A stretch of DNA of 64,000 nt from Bacteroidales bacterium (GTDB lineage: Bacteria; Bacteroidota; Bacteroidia; Bacteroidales; Tenuifilaceae). Positions 27,239-36,138 of the stretch are shown piece after piece (position 1 is the first letter of the stretch; the number at the start of each line of letters is the position of its first letter). The notes beneath the pieces were generated by a model. That model did no database searches. It was not told the DNA's origin and saw only the letters and a program-made list of their open reading frames with translations. Both the position numbers and the translations under genes were made by a program. The DNA lies in NCBI GenBank assembly GCA_020636845.1, contig JACJXD010000002.1, forward strand, positions 248,001 to 312,000, read 5' to 3'.

Positions 27239-28948
27239 TTATTTTGCAATATCTTTTACACAACGAACACTGTATGCATCGGTAGAAGTTCCTTCATTTG
27301 ATGTAACCATACCGTCACCACCAATAAAAGTAATCATTCGTGGAGAAGATGATTCATATGCCCAGAAATTTGCACTTGCATTGATGTCTAGGAACATCCA
27401 AGAACCTTGGTTTGTTGCGCCTCCTGCAGGGCGAGCATCGAATCCAGTTTCATTAGTTGGCGTAAAAGGAAGATAACTCCACAATCCACCATCACCAACT
27501 AAACCTGGTTCTGCCATTTTTTTAAATATAGTTTCTGTACCTGACATCCAATCAACACCTCCAATAAAAGCAAAAAGTTCTTCCCATTCTGCTAGTTTTG
27601 GGACATGCCATCCTGTTGGACAAACATTTTTACCAGATGTTACAACATCGTCATATGAGTATAATCGACCATAGATAGACAGCGTGTCTGCGTCAGAAGT
27701 GTTCTTGTAGGTTAATGCAGATGACATTGCAGTTCCATCGTTAAAGTTGGTTGCTATGAGGTTTCCGGCCATCCAAGTTTGTGCTCCTATTTTTACAGTA
27801 GGGTAAGTGTTTCCATCAACATCAGTAACTTTATCTGTAATTAAACCAACTCCCGTGCTTACATTTCCTGCAACAAGCATATTAGTATAAGCAACCATTG
27901 TATTTGCAAAGTATGTTGAATCTGGTGTAACCTCAAATAGATTTGCGCTATCCATTTTTGTAGCGTTGGTTAGTCCGCCAACAGCAAAACCTCTTTTTGC
28001 TCCTTTGGTTAAAGTTTTGTCGAATTTTATTTCTGAATATTCAGGTACTACAGTAAGATAAGTTGCTTCACTTTTTGTGGCATTAGTTAATCCGCCAACA
28101 GCAAAACCTCTTTTTGCTCCTTTGGTAGGTATTGTTTGATCAAAATAAACCTCAGAATATTCTGGAGCAACCGTAAAGTAGTCGATTTCGCTTTTCGTAG
28201 CATTAGTTAGTCCGCCAACAGCAAAGCCTCTTTTTGCTCCCTTAACAGAAGTTGTATTGTTAAAAGAAATTTGGGTGTAATTTGGTTCTACTGTAAAATA
28301 GTTGTTGTCAACAGTTGTTTTGTTTGATTTTGTATTGGACAATCCGCTAATAGAGAAACCTCCAATTGTTTCTTTAGAAGTGCTTGTAGAATCAACGTAG
28401 AATCTTACTCCAGAATCATATACTGCCATAACCACTTCGCCTTTTGTATTTTGGACAACAAATATAGGCTTACTAGTATCGTGTCCTTCACGGGGTTTAA
28501 TATTAACAGAAGAGTCGGTTACTTCTACCCGAGTAGGATCTATTCCATTTTGGGCCTTTACTGCGTTAAGAGCATAAGGAATAGATAAAATTTGAGAAGT
28601 TCCCAATGAAGTGAAACTGGTTTCTCCTGATTTCTCGAGTTGAATTTCGATGAAAATATTGTTTTCCCAAGGAATATCGGCAAAAATGCCTGCTACAGTT
28701 GAACCGTCTCCAATTACAAGGTTAACAATGCCGTATGAACTTGTTGTTACAGAATGATCTTCCGAATAAACAACGGTTCCATCGGCAGATGTTGAGTGTA
28801 GCAAAACTTTAATTTTGGCTTGAGTATCACTTAGCACAGTTCCGTCTGTATTCCTAATTACTGCTTGATATGAAAATTTTTGCGGAACTTGAGATTGAGC
28901 TACAAAAAATAAAAACGATAATAAAATTAAGGTTAAGATTCGTTTCAT
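27239..28948 (-). CDS. Secreted FISUMP-domain protein with internal repeats
   Basis: The 569-residue protein has a signal peptide (about 1-19) and an N-terminal beta-rich region starting PQKFSYQAVIRNTDG. A repeat region (about 195-345) follows, then a C-terminal FISUMP-type domain (Fibrobacter succinogenes major paralogous domain). The latter shows TVKIGAQTWMAGNL, CPTGWHVPKLAEWEELF, GFDARPAGG and a final YSVRCVKD. FISUMP proteins are surface or secreted and poorly understood. Each repeat carries KGAKRGFAVGGLTNATK and a phenylalanine/tyrosine-rich beta segment. It has its own terminator. Confidence 0.85.
   Translation of the reverse strand: MKRILTLILLSFLFFVAQSQVPQKFSYQAVIRNTDGTVLSDTQAKIKVLLHSTSADGTVVYSEDHSVTTSSYGIVNLVIGDGSTVAGIFADIPWENNIFIEIQLEKSGETSFTSLGTSQILSIPYALNAVKAQNGIDPTRVEVTDSSVNIKPREGHDTSKPIFVVQNTKGEVVMAVYDSGVRFYVDSTSTSKETIGGFSISGLSNTKSNKTTVDNNYFTVEPNYTQISFNNTTSVKGAKRGFAVGGLTNATKSEIDYFTVAPEYSEVYFDQTIPTKGAKRGFAVGGLTNATKSEATYLTVVPEYSEIKFDKTLTKGAKRGFAVGGLTNATKMDSANLFEVTPDSTYFANTMVAYTNMLVAGNVSTGVGLITDKVTDVDGNTYPTVKIGAQTWMAGNLIATNFNDGTAMSSALTYKNTSDADTLSIYGRLYSYDDVVTSGKNVCPTGWHVPKLAEWEELFAFIGGVDWMSGTETIFKKMAEPGLVGDGGLWSYLPFTPTNETGFDARPAGGATNQGSWMFLDINASANFWAYESSSPRMITFIGGDGMVTSNEGTSTDAYSVRCVKDIAK
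27955..28245 (-). repeat. Tandem coding repeats, about 117-120 bases each
   Basis: Three close DNA copies share CCGCCAACAGCAAA, with starts at 27975, 28092 and 28212, a period of 117-120 bases (39-40 codons). They encode KGAKRGFAVGGLTNATKSE plus a YFTVAPEYSEV-type segment. A fourth, diverged copy (GGFSISGLSNTKS, then FTVEPNYTQ) lies upstream in the gene. The high identity of the three copies suggests recent expansion or gene conversion. Confidence 0.85.
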
Positions 28949-29069
28949 ATGCTATATAATTTAATTAATAAAGCAAGTTACGGCGATTCTGTTGAATGTC
29001 AAAAAAAAATTGATATATGTACTTTTTAAAAGGACATAAAAATTATATAAACATTCGGAACACGAATCT

Positions 29070-30194
29070 TTAAACTTTAAAGAAACTAATTAGTTCTGTT
29101 AGTGCTTTCGATTTTGCATTGACCTCTTCAGCACTGGCAGCAACTTCTTCGGAAAGAGAAGCATTTTGTTGTGTAATGCTGTTGAGTTGCTGTATAGATG
29201 TATTTACTTGTTCTGTTCCAGAACGTTGTTCGTATGTTGCCGCTGAAATTTCACGAATGAGATCGGATGTTTTTAGTATTTCTGTTACATTTTTATTCAT
29301 GTTTTCTTTTGCTTTTCCTGATATTTCAGCACCTTTCCCTGAGACAGCAATGATTTCATTTGCAGCTTCACGACTTCGTTCTGCTAGCCTTCGAACTTCA
29401 GCGGCAACAACGGCAAAGCCCTTACCGTGCTCTCCTGCCCTTGCTGCTTCTACTGCGGCGTTTAATGCCAAAAGGTTGGTTTGGAAGGCAATATCGTTAA
29501 TTATGTTTATTTTGCTTGCAATTTCATTCATAGAATCAAGTGCAATGTTGGTGGAGGTTATACCATCCTCTAGGTCTTTGGTTGTTGCCGTTGCTATTCT
29601 TTCTGTTTGTACTGCATTGTCGGCGTTTTGTTGGATGCTAGATAGTATTTCTTCCATGGCACTGGAAATTTCTTCTAACGACGAAGCTTGTTCTGATGTA
29701 ACCTGCGAAAGGTTGGATGCGCTTGTACTGAGTTGGTTAGCCGATGCTTCTAATTCTCCTGAGGAATCACTTATTCCTTCTAGTACTTGTTTAAGTTTAT
29801 TCGAAAGTCCTTCAATAGCAATTGTTAAGCGTCCGAGTTCATCATTTCTTTTTTTATACGATTCTATAACTTGGATGCTTAAGTCACCTTTGCTTAGTTT
29901 TAGAATTAGGCTTATGGCTTGTTCAAGTGGTCTAAGTATGTTTCTTGCAACGTATCTGAAAATATATATTACCACAATGATTCCTATCGGTAGCGTAACA
30001 TACGCAGGGAAAGTATGGGGGTAAACCCATTTCAGATTTGCTAATGCACTGTATAAGGCAAGGGTAACTATCCAAAGCGCAGTTATTTTAAGAAGAATAG
30101 AACCCTTAAAAAAGATTCTAATTACGATGAATCCAATTGGAAGACCTATCATTAAAATCCCCAATATTTCCAATAGTCCATTTTCCATACCCAT
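29070..30194 (-). CDS. Methyl-accepting chemotaxis-type protein without sensor domain (copy 1)
   Basis: The 374-residue protein has about three N-terminal membrane helices (to about residue 85), a HAMP segment (about 88-140) and an MCP signalling domain. The conserved hairpin tip AFQTNLLALNAAVEAARAG and GKGFAVVAAEVRRLAERS are present. No extracytoplasmic ligand domain exists, so it may sense membrane state or a partner protein. It lacks a CheR-tethering pentapeptide and ends LISFFKV. It is a paralogue of the gene just upstream, in tandem. No cheA or cheW is in the window. Confidence 0.9.
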   Translation of the reverse strand: MGMENGLLEILGILMIGLPIGFIVIRIFFKGSILLKITALWIVTLALYSALANLKWVYPHTFPAYVTLPIGIIVVIYIFRYVARNILRPLEQAISLILKLSKGDLSIQVIESYKKRNDELGRLTIAIEGLSNKLKQVLEGISDSSGELEASANQLSTSASNLSQVTSEQASSLEEISSAMEEILSSIQQNADNAVQTERIATATTKDLEDGITSTNIALDSMNEIASKINIINDIAFQTNLLALNAAVEAARAGEHGKGFAVVAAEVRRLAERSREAANEIIAVSGKGAEISGKAKENMNKNVTEILKTSDLIREISAATYEQRSGTEQVNTSIQQLNSITQQNASLSEEVAASAEEVNAKSKALTELISFFKV

Positions 30195-30230
30195 AATTTT
30201 AAGTTTAAGTAATAGAATTATGTACGAAAT

Positions 30231-30247
30231 ATAACCTGTAAGGTTAT
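30231..30247. repeat. Small hairpin between the two MCP genes
   Basis: ATAACCT, GTA, AGGTTAT makes a perfect 7-base-pair stem in the 91-base gap between the MCP genes. It has no T-run and could be a weak terminator or leader structure. Confidence 0.3.
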
Positions 30248-30285
30248 AAGTGATTATCCAATAATGTTTTAAAAAGAGTTAACGG

Positions 30286-31419
30286 TTAGTGTTTTTTACT
30301 GTCAGTTTTAAAGAATTGAATTAAATCGGTTAGCGATTTGGCTCTTGCATCTAACTCTTCAGAATTTGCAGCGACTTCTTCGGAAAGAGAGGCGTTTTGC
30401 TGTGTTATGCCGTTTAGTTGTTGAACCGCGTTGTTAATCTGTTCTGTTCCGGATTTTTGTTCATTTGTTGCTGCTGAAATTTCACGGATTAAATCGGAAG
30501 TTTTAATTACTTCGGTCATATTATGGTTCATAATATCTTTTGCTTTTCCCGATATATCGGCTCCTTGTTGAGAGACTGAGATTATTTCGTTTGCAGCCTG
30601 ACGGCTTCGTTCTGCTAATCTACGAACTTCTGCGGCCACTACGGCAAACCCTTTTCCTTGTTCTCCTGCTCTTGCGGCTTCTACTGCAGCATTTAATGCT
30701 AAAAGATTGGTTTGAAAAGCAATATCGTTAATTACATTTATTTTATTGGCGATGTCTTTCATTGCATCAAATGCAACGTTGGTAGAGGAAAGCCCGTTTT
30801 CCAAATTTTTTGTTGTTGAAACTGCAATTTTTTCGGTTTGAGTAGCATTGTCAGCATTTTGTTGTATGCTCGAAAGAACTTCTTCCATAGTACTGGATAT
30901 TTCTTCGAGCGAAGATGCTTGTTCTGACGTTACTTCTGAAAGACTTGTGGCGCTAGCATTAAGTTGACTTGCTGAAGAGCCTAAGTCGATTGCTGCTTGT
31001 TTAATGCCTTGGATTATTTCGTTTAATTTTTCCGTCAAATTATCGATTGCTGAAGTTAGTCTTCCTAATTCATCGTTTCTACTTTCATATTCCTTGTTTA
31101 CTTCAATGGTTAAATCCCCCTTACTAACGCTTTGCAGTTTATCTATTGAGGATTCAAGCGGTGATTTTACTTTTCGATTGATCTTCCATAAAACCCAAAT
31201 TCCCAAAAGAATTATTACGGGTGTTGTCACGTATGCCGGAAATATTTTTGGATAAATATACTTTAGGTTTACCAGCACATCCAGTATTACCCAGGAAATT
31301 AGTATCAACGTGCCAATAAGATTAAGAATGGATTTATTAAAAAAGTAGCGGACAGCAATAATGCCTATTGGTAGTGCTATTAGCATTATTATTAGAAGTT
31401 CGTGCATCCCATTTGCCAT
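30286..31419 (-). CDS. Methyl-accepting chemotaxis-type protein without sensor domain (copy 2)
   Basis: This 377-residue paralogue of the following MCP has the same plan: three N-terminal membrane helices, a HAMP-like segment (about 88-140) and an MCP domain with AFQTNLLALNAAVEAARAGEQ. The two are near-identical in the signalling tip and diverge in the membrane part, as expected if input differs and output is shared. The C-terminus is LIQFFKTDSKKH, without a CheR-binding pentapeptide. Candidate methylation glutamines and glutamates lie in the flanking helices (EQASSLEEISSTMEE and EQKSGTEQ). Confidence 0.9.
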   Translation of the reverse strand: MANGMHELLIIMLIALPIGIIAVRYFFNKSILNLIGTLILISWVILDVLVNLKYIYPKIFPAYVTTPVIILLGIWVLWKINRKVKSPLESSIDKLQSVSKGDLTIEVNKEYESRNDELGRLTSAIDNLTEKLNEIIQGIKQAAIDLGSSASQLNASATSLSEVTSEQASSLEEISSTMEEVLSSIQQNADNATQTEKIAVSTTKNLENGLSSTNVAFDAMKDIANKINVINDIAFQTNLLALNAAVEAARAGEQGKGFAVVAAEVRRLAERSRQAANEIISVSQQGADISGKAKDIMNHNMTEVIKTSDLIREISAATNEQKSGTEQINNAVQQLNGITQQNASLSEEVAANSEELDARAKSLTDLIQFFKTDSKKH

Positions 31420-31490
31420 AGTAGTAGAATTAAGTTAAACTATTAGTTTTCCCTATTACAAAATAAGAGGGAGAAAAGGCAAATGTCAAG

Positions 31491-32312
31491 TTAAAAGAGT
31501 TTTTTTTGAACGAACATTTGAAAAATATTTTCGCTTATTCTACTATTCTGATTTTGAAGTTTTTTGTTTATGCCTAAAATTCGATGAATTCTAAATCTGT
31601 TTTTTAGCGATACGCGTTTAAGGAGTTTGTCAAGAATTTTTGCTATAGGTTTATTACTTAAGACAGAAACTAAAGATTTTTGCCTATCGTACATAGACAT
31701 TGGAGTTCTGAATCCAGAACCGTGATGGTAAATAACCCCTTCGTATATTCCAAACATAAGCGGGTGCTCTGTTATTCCTTTGGTTCGTAGAATTGGGTGC
31801 CAGTTAATGTTATTTCGATTTAAAATTTTTAGCAGATTGCCACCAACATCGGTGCGCCAAAGTTGGTTTGCATTTTGCCATTTGTAGCCTTCCAGCCAGT
31901 CGCCTTTTATGCTTTTCCAAAAGCCAACGGTTGTTACACAAAAGGAAGGGTGCGGTTGTATGTCGCCTACATTCTCGATTCGTTGAATCGCCGCAAGCGG
32001 ATATTTTTGTAAAATGTTTTCAATGTAACTGCCGATGGGCTTTATGGGAAACGCATCGCCATCAATAAAAATTAAAACGTCGTCATCCGAAGAGGCTTCG
32101 TGCACAATTATATCGGCAAGTATGTTAAGTTTTACTGCATGTTCTTTTACTGGTGCACAACTTGCAAAGTAAAACTTGGAATTATGCAAAGTTGCCTGTC
32201 CGCTTAAAAAAGTATATATTCTGTAAGGTTGATTTAAATTTTTATTGATGTGCTCAAGTTGGATGTCAATCCATTTATCCGATTCCCAATGAACAGTTGC
32301 AATATGGATCAT
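31491..32312 (-). CDS. Putative GT-A-type glycosyltransferase
   Basis: The 273-residue soluble protein contains DVLIFIDGDAFPIKP near residue 80, a DxD-like metal/nucleotide-sugar motif in a GT-A context, and a downstream WRTDVGGNLL and HHGSGFRTP. I cannot assign a specific family or sugar. The gene heads a group of glycan genes, divergent from the GT4 glycosyltransferase at 32.4 kb, supporting a role in surface glycan synthesis. Confidence 0.6.
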   Translation of the reverse strand: MIHIATVHWESDKWIDIQLEHINKNLNQPYRIYTFLSGQATLHNSKFYFASCAPVKEHAVKLNILADIIVHEASSDDDVLIFIDGDAFPIKPIGSYIENILQKYPLAAIQRIENVGDIQPHPSFCVTTVGFWKSIKGDWLEGYKWQNANQLWRTDVGGNLLKILNRNNINWHPILRTKGITEHPLMFGIYEGVIYHHGSGFRTPMSMYDRQKSLVSVLSNKPIAKILDKLLKRVSLKNRFRIHRILGINKKLQNQNSRISENIFQMFVQKKLF

Positions 32313-32406
32313 TTGTAAACATTTAAGATTGGACTAAAAATACGAACTTTATATTCTTTTCGCGCTTATTTAATGTTTTAATGTTACTTTTAAGCAATTT
32401 TTTACA

Positions 32407-33573
32407 ATGCGCCAGAAATCCTTTTGCATATTTACAACGGAAACATTACCTACTCTTGCAGGAGATGGTCGCAACGCTTTTTTGTGGGCGCGTATTTTTG
32501 TGGAAAAAGGATTCGATGTTCAACTGATTTCTTTAAATCCAAACGGGAAACTGCTTCCCGTAGAAGTTATTGATAGTGTAAAGATTAAGCGCATTTTATA
32601 CTATACGAGAAATAAGTTTGCAAAGCTAATTTATAGGTTGCGTTTATTAAACCATCTCTTCTTTGTAAATAAGAAAGTTTGGGTTGTTTACGGAGCAATG
32701 CCTGGGCATTTGCTAATTTTATTTATTGGTAGAATTCTTCGGAAAAAGGTTGTTTTCCGTTCTACACTTTGGGGTTTTGATAATGCCTCCGAGTTGGTGA
32801 CAAATTTCAAGAGGGTTAAGCGTTATGTTTACAGAAAATCTTCTGTTTACTGGGCGTTGAACAGTGCCTTTGTAACCGATTGGAAATTGAATGTCAACAG
32901 TAAAATGCCGATTTATTTATCGTCGCAAGGGGTTGATATCGAGCGTTTCTCGATAAATGAAGAAAAATCAGCTTTACGCAAAAAGTTGGGGTTGCCCGAA
33001 GATACGGTAATAGTTCTTATGGTTGGTCATTTAATTGAACGAAAAGGGTTCCCTTGGGTTTTTGAGTGGCTTAGCGAGGTTAACGGAAGTTTTGTGTTGG
33101 TACATTTGGGAAATTTTGAGGCGGCAGATTGGGATATGGTTTCTGCACAAAATGCAGCGATGCTTTTAAATAGACAAAAAGGCGAGGCTGTGTTATCCAA
33201 TAGGCTGATTTTAATGGGAGGTAACATATCCGCTGTCGAAGAGGTGTATAAAGCGTCGGATATTTTCCTTTTGGCTTCGGAAAACGAAGGTTATCCTCCG
33301 AACTCAGTAAACGAAGCCATGGCTGCCGGGCTGCCGATTGTCTCAAAAAATATAGTTGGGGCTTCGGATTATATTCAGAATAACGATAATGGCTTTTTAT
33401 TTGAAACAAAGAAGGAATTTATCGGCTGTTTGTCAAGGCTAGTAAACGATGAAAAGTTGCGATTGAAAATGGGGCAGATGTCCTTGAGCAAAACTATTTT
33501 GTACAACAGCATTCAGAGCGTTACCGATGAATTTATCCGATATCTGACAATAAAAGGAGCGCTAAGCGAATAG
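32407..33573 (+). CDS. GT4-family glycosyltransferase
   Basis: The 388-residue protein has a GT-B layout: an N-domain beginning with an AGDGRNAFLWARIF nucleotide-loop region and a C-domain with LMVGHLIERKGFPWVFEWL. The donor-binding E-x7-E motif is in ENEGYPPNSVNEAMAAGLP. It should add a sugar from an NDP-sugar to a lipid-linked glycan at the inner membrane face. It is the only plus-strand gene in this cluster, and its end overlaps the convergent glycosyltransferase gene by 12 bases. Confidence 0.88.
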   Translation: MRQKSFCIFTTETLPTLAGDGRNAFLWARIFVEKGFDVQLISLNPNGKLLPVEVIDSVKIKRILYYTRNKFAKLIYRLRLLNHLFFVNKKVWVVYGAMPGHLLILFIGRILRKKVVFRSTLWGFDNASELVTNFKRVKRYVYRKSSVYWALNSAFVTDWKLNVNSKMPIYLSSQGVDIERFSINEEKSALRKKLGLPEDTVIVLMVGHLIERKGFPWVFEWLSEVNGSFVLVHLGNFEAADWDMVSAQNAAMLLNRQKGEAVLSNRLILMGGNISAVEEVYKASDIFLLASENEGYPPNSVNEAMAAGLPIVSKNIVGASDYIQNNDNGFLFETKKEFIGCLSRLVNDEKLRLKMGQMSLSKTILYNSIQSVTDEFIRYLTIKGALSE

Positions 33574-34644
33574 TTCCTTAATTTTCTGCTTCCCTTCTTC
33601 TTGAATTTCTAAAAATCTTGAGTATCCGTTATTTGCTATAAAATTTTGTAGCGGCTTGTTGTTTAACAGGGCTATTAGCCACCATGCAATTTCGGAGGGT
33701 GAGTTATTTTCTAGAAAAACAATATTATACAAATGGGTAAAGGTTTCATTTAAATTCTCGCGACCTGTTGATACTACGACTGTTTTGGCAGCCATTGCTT
33801 CAAGAATAACCAACGGAAAATATTCCATTTCCGAAGGTAAAATTAAAATATCCGATTCGGCATAAAGTTGGTTTTTATGAATTCCTTCTATTTTACCTAC
33901 AACATCTATGTAATTTTCTAGGGCTAAATTGGAAATGCGTTTTTTCAGTTCAAAAATATTTTTCTCCCTTGGCGTTTCTCCTGCAATGGTCAACTTAATA
34001 TTCGGGAAATCCTTAATAACAATAGCCATTGCTTCAACAAGGTTTAGGTAACCTTTTTGTGTTAGCAAGTTGGAAAGAAACAGCAGTTTAGTATTGGCCT
34101 TTTTCCCGCTTGAGGAACAAATAGCGGGGTCATCTAAAAAATTAGGGACAACGTGTAGTTTCGTTTTTGGAATGTTTAGTGGAACTATTTCATTTTTTAG
34201 AAGTTTTGGGGTAAGATGTACAATTTCGCATTTTCGCAGCAGCAGTCGAATAACCCAACTTACATGCCTTTTCTTTGTAAATGCCTCCAATCCGGAACGA
34301 TGCAGATGTATTATCTTTTTCGATTTTGGCGATAGCAACTTTATGGTAGCAAGGTACAATCCGTCTCTTACTAGTACAATGCCATGGGGAACCATCGAAA
34401 AGTAAACGACTTTTGGGTTGAATGTGATGAGTTTAAAAATCAATTCAAATTCAATGGTAATGGCTCTGAATACCTTTCGTAAGGTGATGGTTTCTAAATC
34501 CGAAAGTTTTCGGATGAAGTTAAGCGATATATAACGGCATACAAAACGAGAATCGTTACCAATTAACTTTAAAACCGTTTGGTTCATAACCGAAGCACCG
34601 TGAATAGGCGGCGGAAGTTGAACTATGAATAAGACCTTTTTCAA
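33562..34644 (-). CDS. GT4-family glycosyltransferase
   Basis: The 360-residue GT-B protein begins VLFIVQLPPPIHGASVMNQT, a start seen in many GT4 enzymes. The C-domain has LFLSNLLTQKGYLNLVEAM, TIAGE and the E-x7-E motif in PSEMEYFPLVILEAMAAKTVV. The acceptor is unknown. It belongs with the other surface glycan genes here. It is transcribed toward, and overlaps, the plus-strand glycosyltransferase. Confidence 0.88.
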   Translation of the reverse strand: MKKVLFIVQLPPPIHGASVMNQTVLKLIGNDSRFVCRYISLNFIRKLSDLETITLRKVFRAITIEFELIFKLITFNPKVVYFSMVPHGIVLVRDGLYLATIKLLSPKSKKIIHLHRSGLEAFTKKRHVSWVIRLLLRKCEIVHLTPKLLKNEIVPLNIPKTKLHVVPNFLDDPAICSSSGKKANTKLLFLSNLLTQKGYLNLVEAMAIVIKDFPNIKLTIAGETPREKNIFELKKRISNLALENYIDVVGKIEGIHKNQLYAESDILILPSEMEYFPLVILEAMAAKTVVVSTGRENLNETFTHLYNIVFLENNSPSEIAWWLIALLNNKPLQNFIANNGYSRFLEIQEEGKQKIKELFA

Positions 34645-34723
34645 CCTAGGTTCTATAATTTTGGTGATTCTTATAAAAATAGTAAAACGGATTGAATTTT
34701 GGTAAAGAAATTATTCTTTGAGG

Positions 34724-35476
34724 TTATCTGTTCTCTTCGTTTAAAAAGGAAGTGTGTTTTTTTAAGTATTTCAAAATAAAATATGCAACCCCAGTTGCTA
34801 TACACGCGAAAATAATAAAGTAGTTATACTCATGTTCGTTCTCGATAACCTCTCCTAATATGTCGAAGGTGCAATAGATAAGGAATAGGGCAAATACTCC
34901 ATTTTTTTCTTTTTTTAAAACCTTCTTCCAACTAAAAGGCAGGTTAGGTTTAACAAAACTCCTGAATTTAGGAATAAATGCAGGGACATTTTTAGCCCAA
35001 TTTAAGTATGTTTCGCCAAATTTTTTTCTTAAAAATTGTTCTTCGGCAAACATTATTCGTTCGTAGTAAATCCAGTAAAAAAAGCAGAAGGCAACAATAA
35101 ACCAAAGGTTTCCTGTTATCAATGCAGGGCCAAGCCACATTAGAAAGTTTCCAACATAAAGCGGGTGCCTTACAACGGAGTAGGATCCGGTAGTATTTAA
35201 GTAATCGGCAAGTTGATTTTTTACATTTCTTCCCGAAGTGTTTTTAGGGGTATGTCCAACTGTGTAAATGCGAATAAATAAGCCAAGAAGACTTACCAAA
35301 AGGCATCCCATTTCGTAGAATATCTCGTAAGGCGTTTCTTCAAGAAAAAATGTGTCGGGGTAAATCTCTGTTCTTAGGTAAAGAATAGTTCCAATTAGTA
35401 ATACAACTAAAGGGAGGTAACTTCTGTAACGGAATAACCACACGCCCTGTTTTTCTAACTCTTCTTGTAATGCCAT
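34724..35476 (-). CDS. Isoprenylcysteine carboxyl-methyltransferase-like membrane methyltransferase
   Basis: The 250-residue protein has about five to six membrane helices and the ICMT/PEMT signature GSYSVVRHPLYVGNFLMWLG near residues 97-116, followed by RIMFAEEQFLRKKFGETYLNW. These motifs bind SAM and the membrane substrate. Bacterial members methylate lipids or unknown groups, since protein prenylation is absent. It lies 44 bases downstream of the deacetylase gene, so a role in modifying glycan lipids is possible. Confidence 0.8.
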   Translation of the reverse strand: MALQEELEKQGVWLFRYRSYLPLVVLLIGTILYLRTEIYPDTFFLEETPYEIFYEMGCLLVSLLGLFIRIYTVGHTPKNTSGRNVKNQLADYLNTTGSYSVVRHPLYVGNFLMWLGPALITGNLWFIVAFCFFYWIYYERIMFAEEQFLRKKFGETYLNWAKNVPAFIPKFRSFVKPNLPFSWKKVLKKEKNGVFALFLIYCTFDILGEVIENEHEYNYFIIFACIATGVAYFILKYLKKHTSFLNEENR

Positions 35477-35520
35477 TTTATTATGATTAAAACTTTTCTC
35501 TAAACGTTACTTTTCCTTTT

Positions 35521-36138
35521 TTAGTGTAGAACAATTGATTTGCATTTAATTCCCTTTTCGTCCAAAGTATCAAGAAATCGAGGTAAAGCATATCGTAAGT
35601 TTCTTTCGGCTTTACGGGAGTCGTGAAATACCACAATAGACCCCGGTTTTACGTTTTTTTGAACATATTTCAGCACGCTTCGGGGCGATACTCTCCTGCT
35701 GTAGTCCATACTTAACACGTCCCAAAGAATTATTTTATACTGTTGCTTTAAAAGTTTAAATTGCTTTGTGGTGATTCTTCCGTATGGCGGACGAAACAGG
35801 TTTGTATTCAAGAAGCTGTTGGCATATATTATATCCTGCACATATTGAGTGGTATCCGTAGCCCAGCCTTTAATGTGGCTATACGAATGGTTTCCTATGG
35901 AATGTCCTTCACTTACTATCTGTTTAAATATTTCCGGGTGCATCTCAACATTTTTTGCGAGACAAAAAAAGGTGGCTTTAGCATTGTGCTTTCTCAGCTG
36001 TTCAAGAACCCAAGGCGTAACTTCGGGAATAGGGCCGTCGTCGAATGTTAGGAATGCAGCCTCCGTTTCATCTGGAAAGTTCCAGATGATGGTTTTAAAA
36101 AAGCGTTGAAAAAAGCGAGGAGGACTTAGGTTAATCAT
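35521..36138 (-). CDS. NodB-type polysaccharide deacetylase
   Basis: The 205-residue protein carries the NodB motifs: FLTFDDGP with the catalytic and metal Asp (about 28-35), GNHSYSH with the two metal His (about 87-93), LFRPPYGR, and the late VVFHDS. It should remove N-acetyl groups from a glycan. No signal peptide is present, so it may act in the cytoplasm, which is unusual for peptidoglycan or chitin deacetylases. It overlaps the DUF2723 gene by 8 bases, suggesting coupled translation. Confidence 0.88.
   Translation of the reverse strand: MINLSPPRFFQRFFKTIIWNFPDETEAAFLTFDDGPIPEVTPWVLEQLRKHNAKATFFCLAKNVEMHPEIFKQIVSEGHSIGNHSYSHIKGWATDTTQYVQDIIYANSFLNTNLFRPPYGRITTKQFKLLKQQYKIILWDVLSMDYSRRVSPRSVLKYVQKNVKPGSIVVFHDSRKAERNLRYALPRFLDTLDEKGIKCKSIVLH

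Noticed and set aside
27955..28245. Possible CRISPR array
   Set aside because: The repeats are long (117-120 bases), in frame and coding within a secreted protein. No short direct repeats with unique spacers occur in the window.
29119..30024. 301-codon open frame on the plus strand opposite the MCP gene
   Set aside because: It is a serine/alanine-rich shadow of the MCP coding strand. It has no promoter or known domain.
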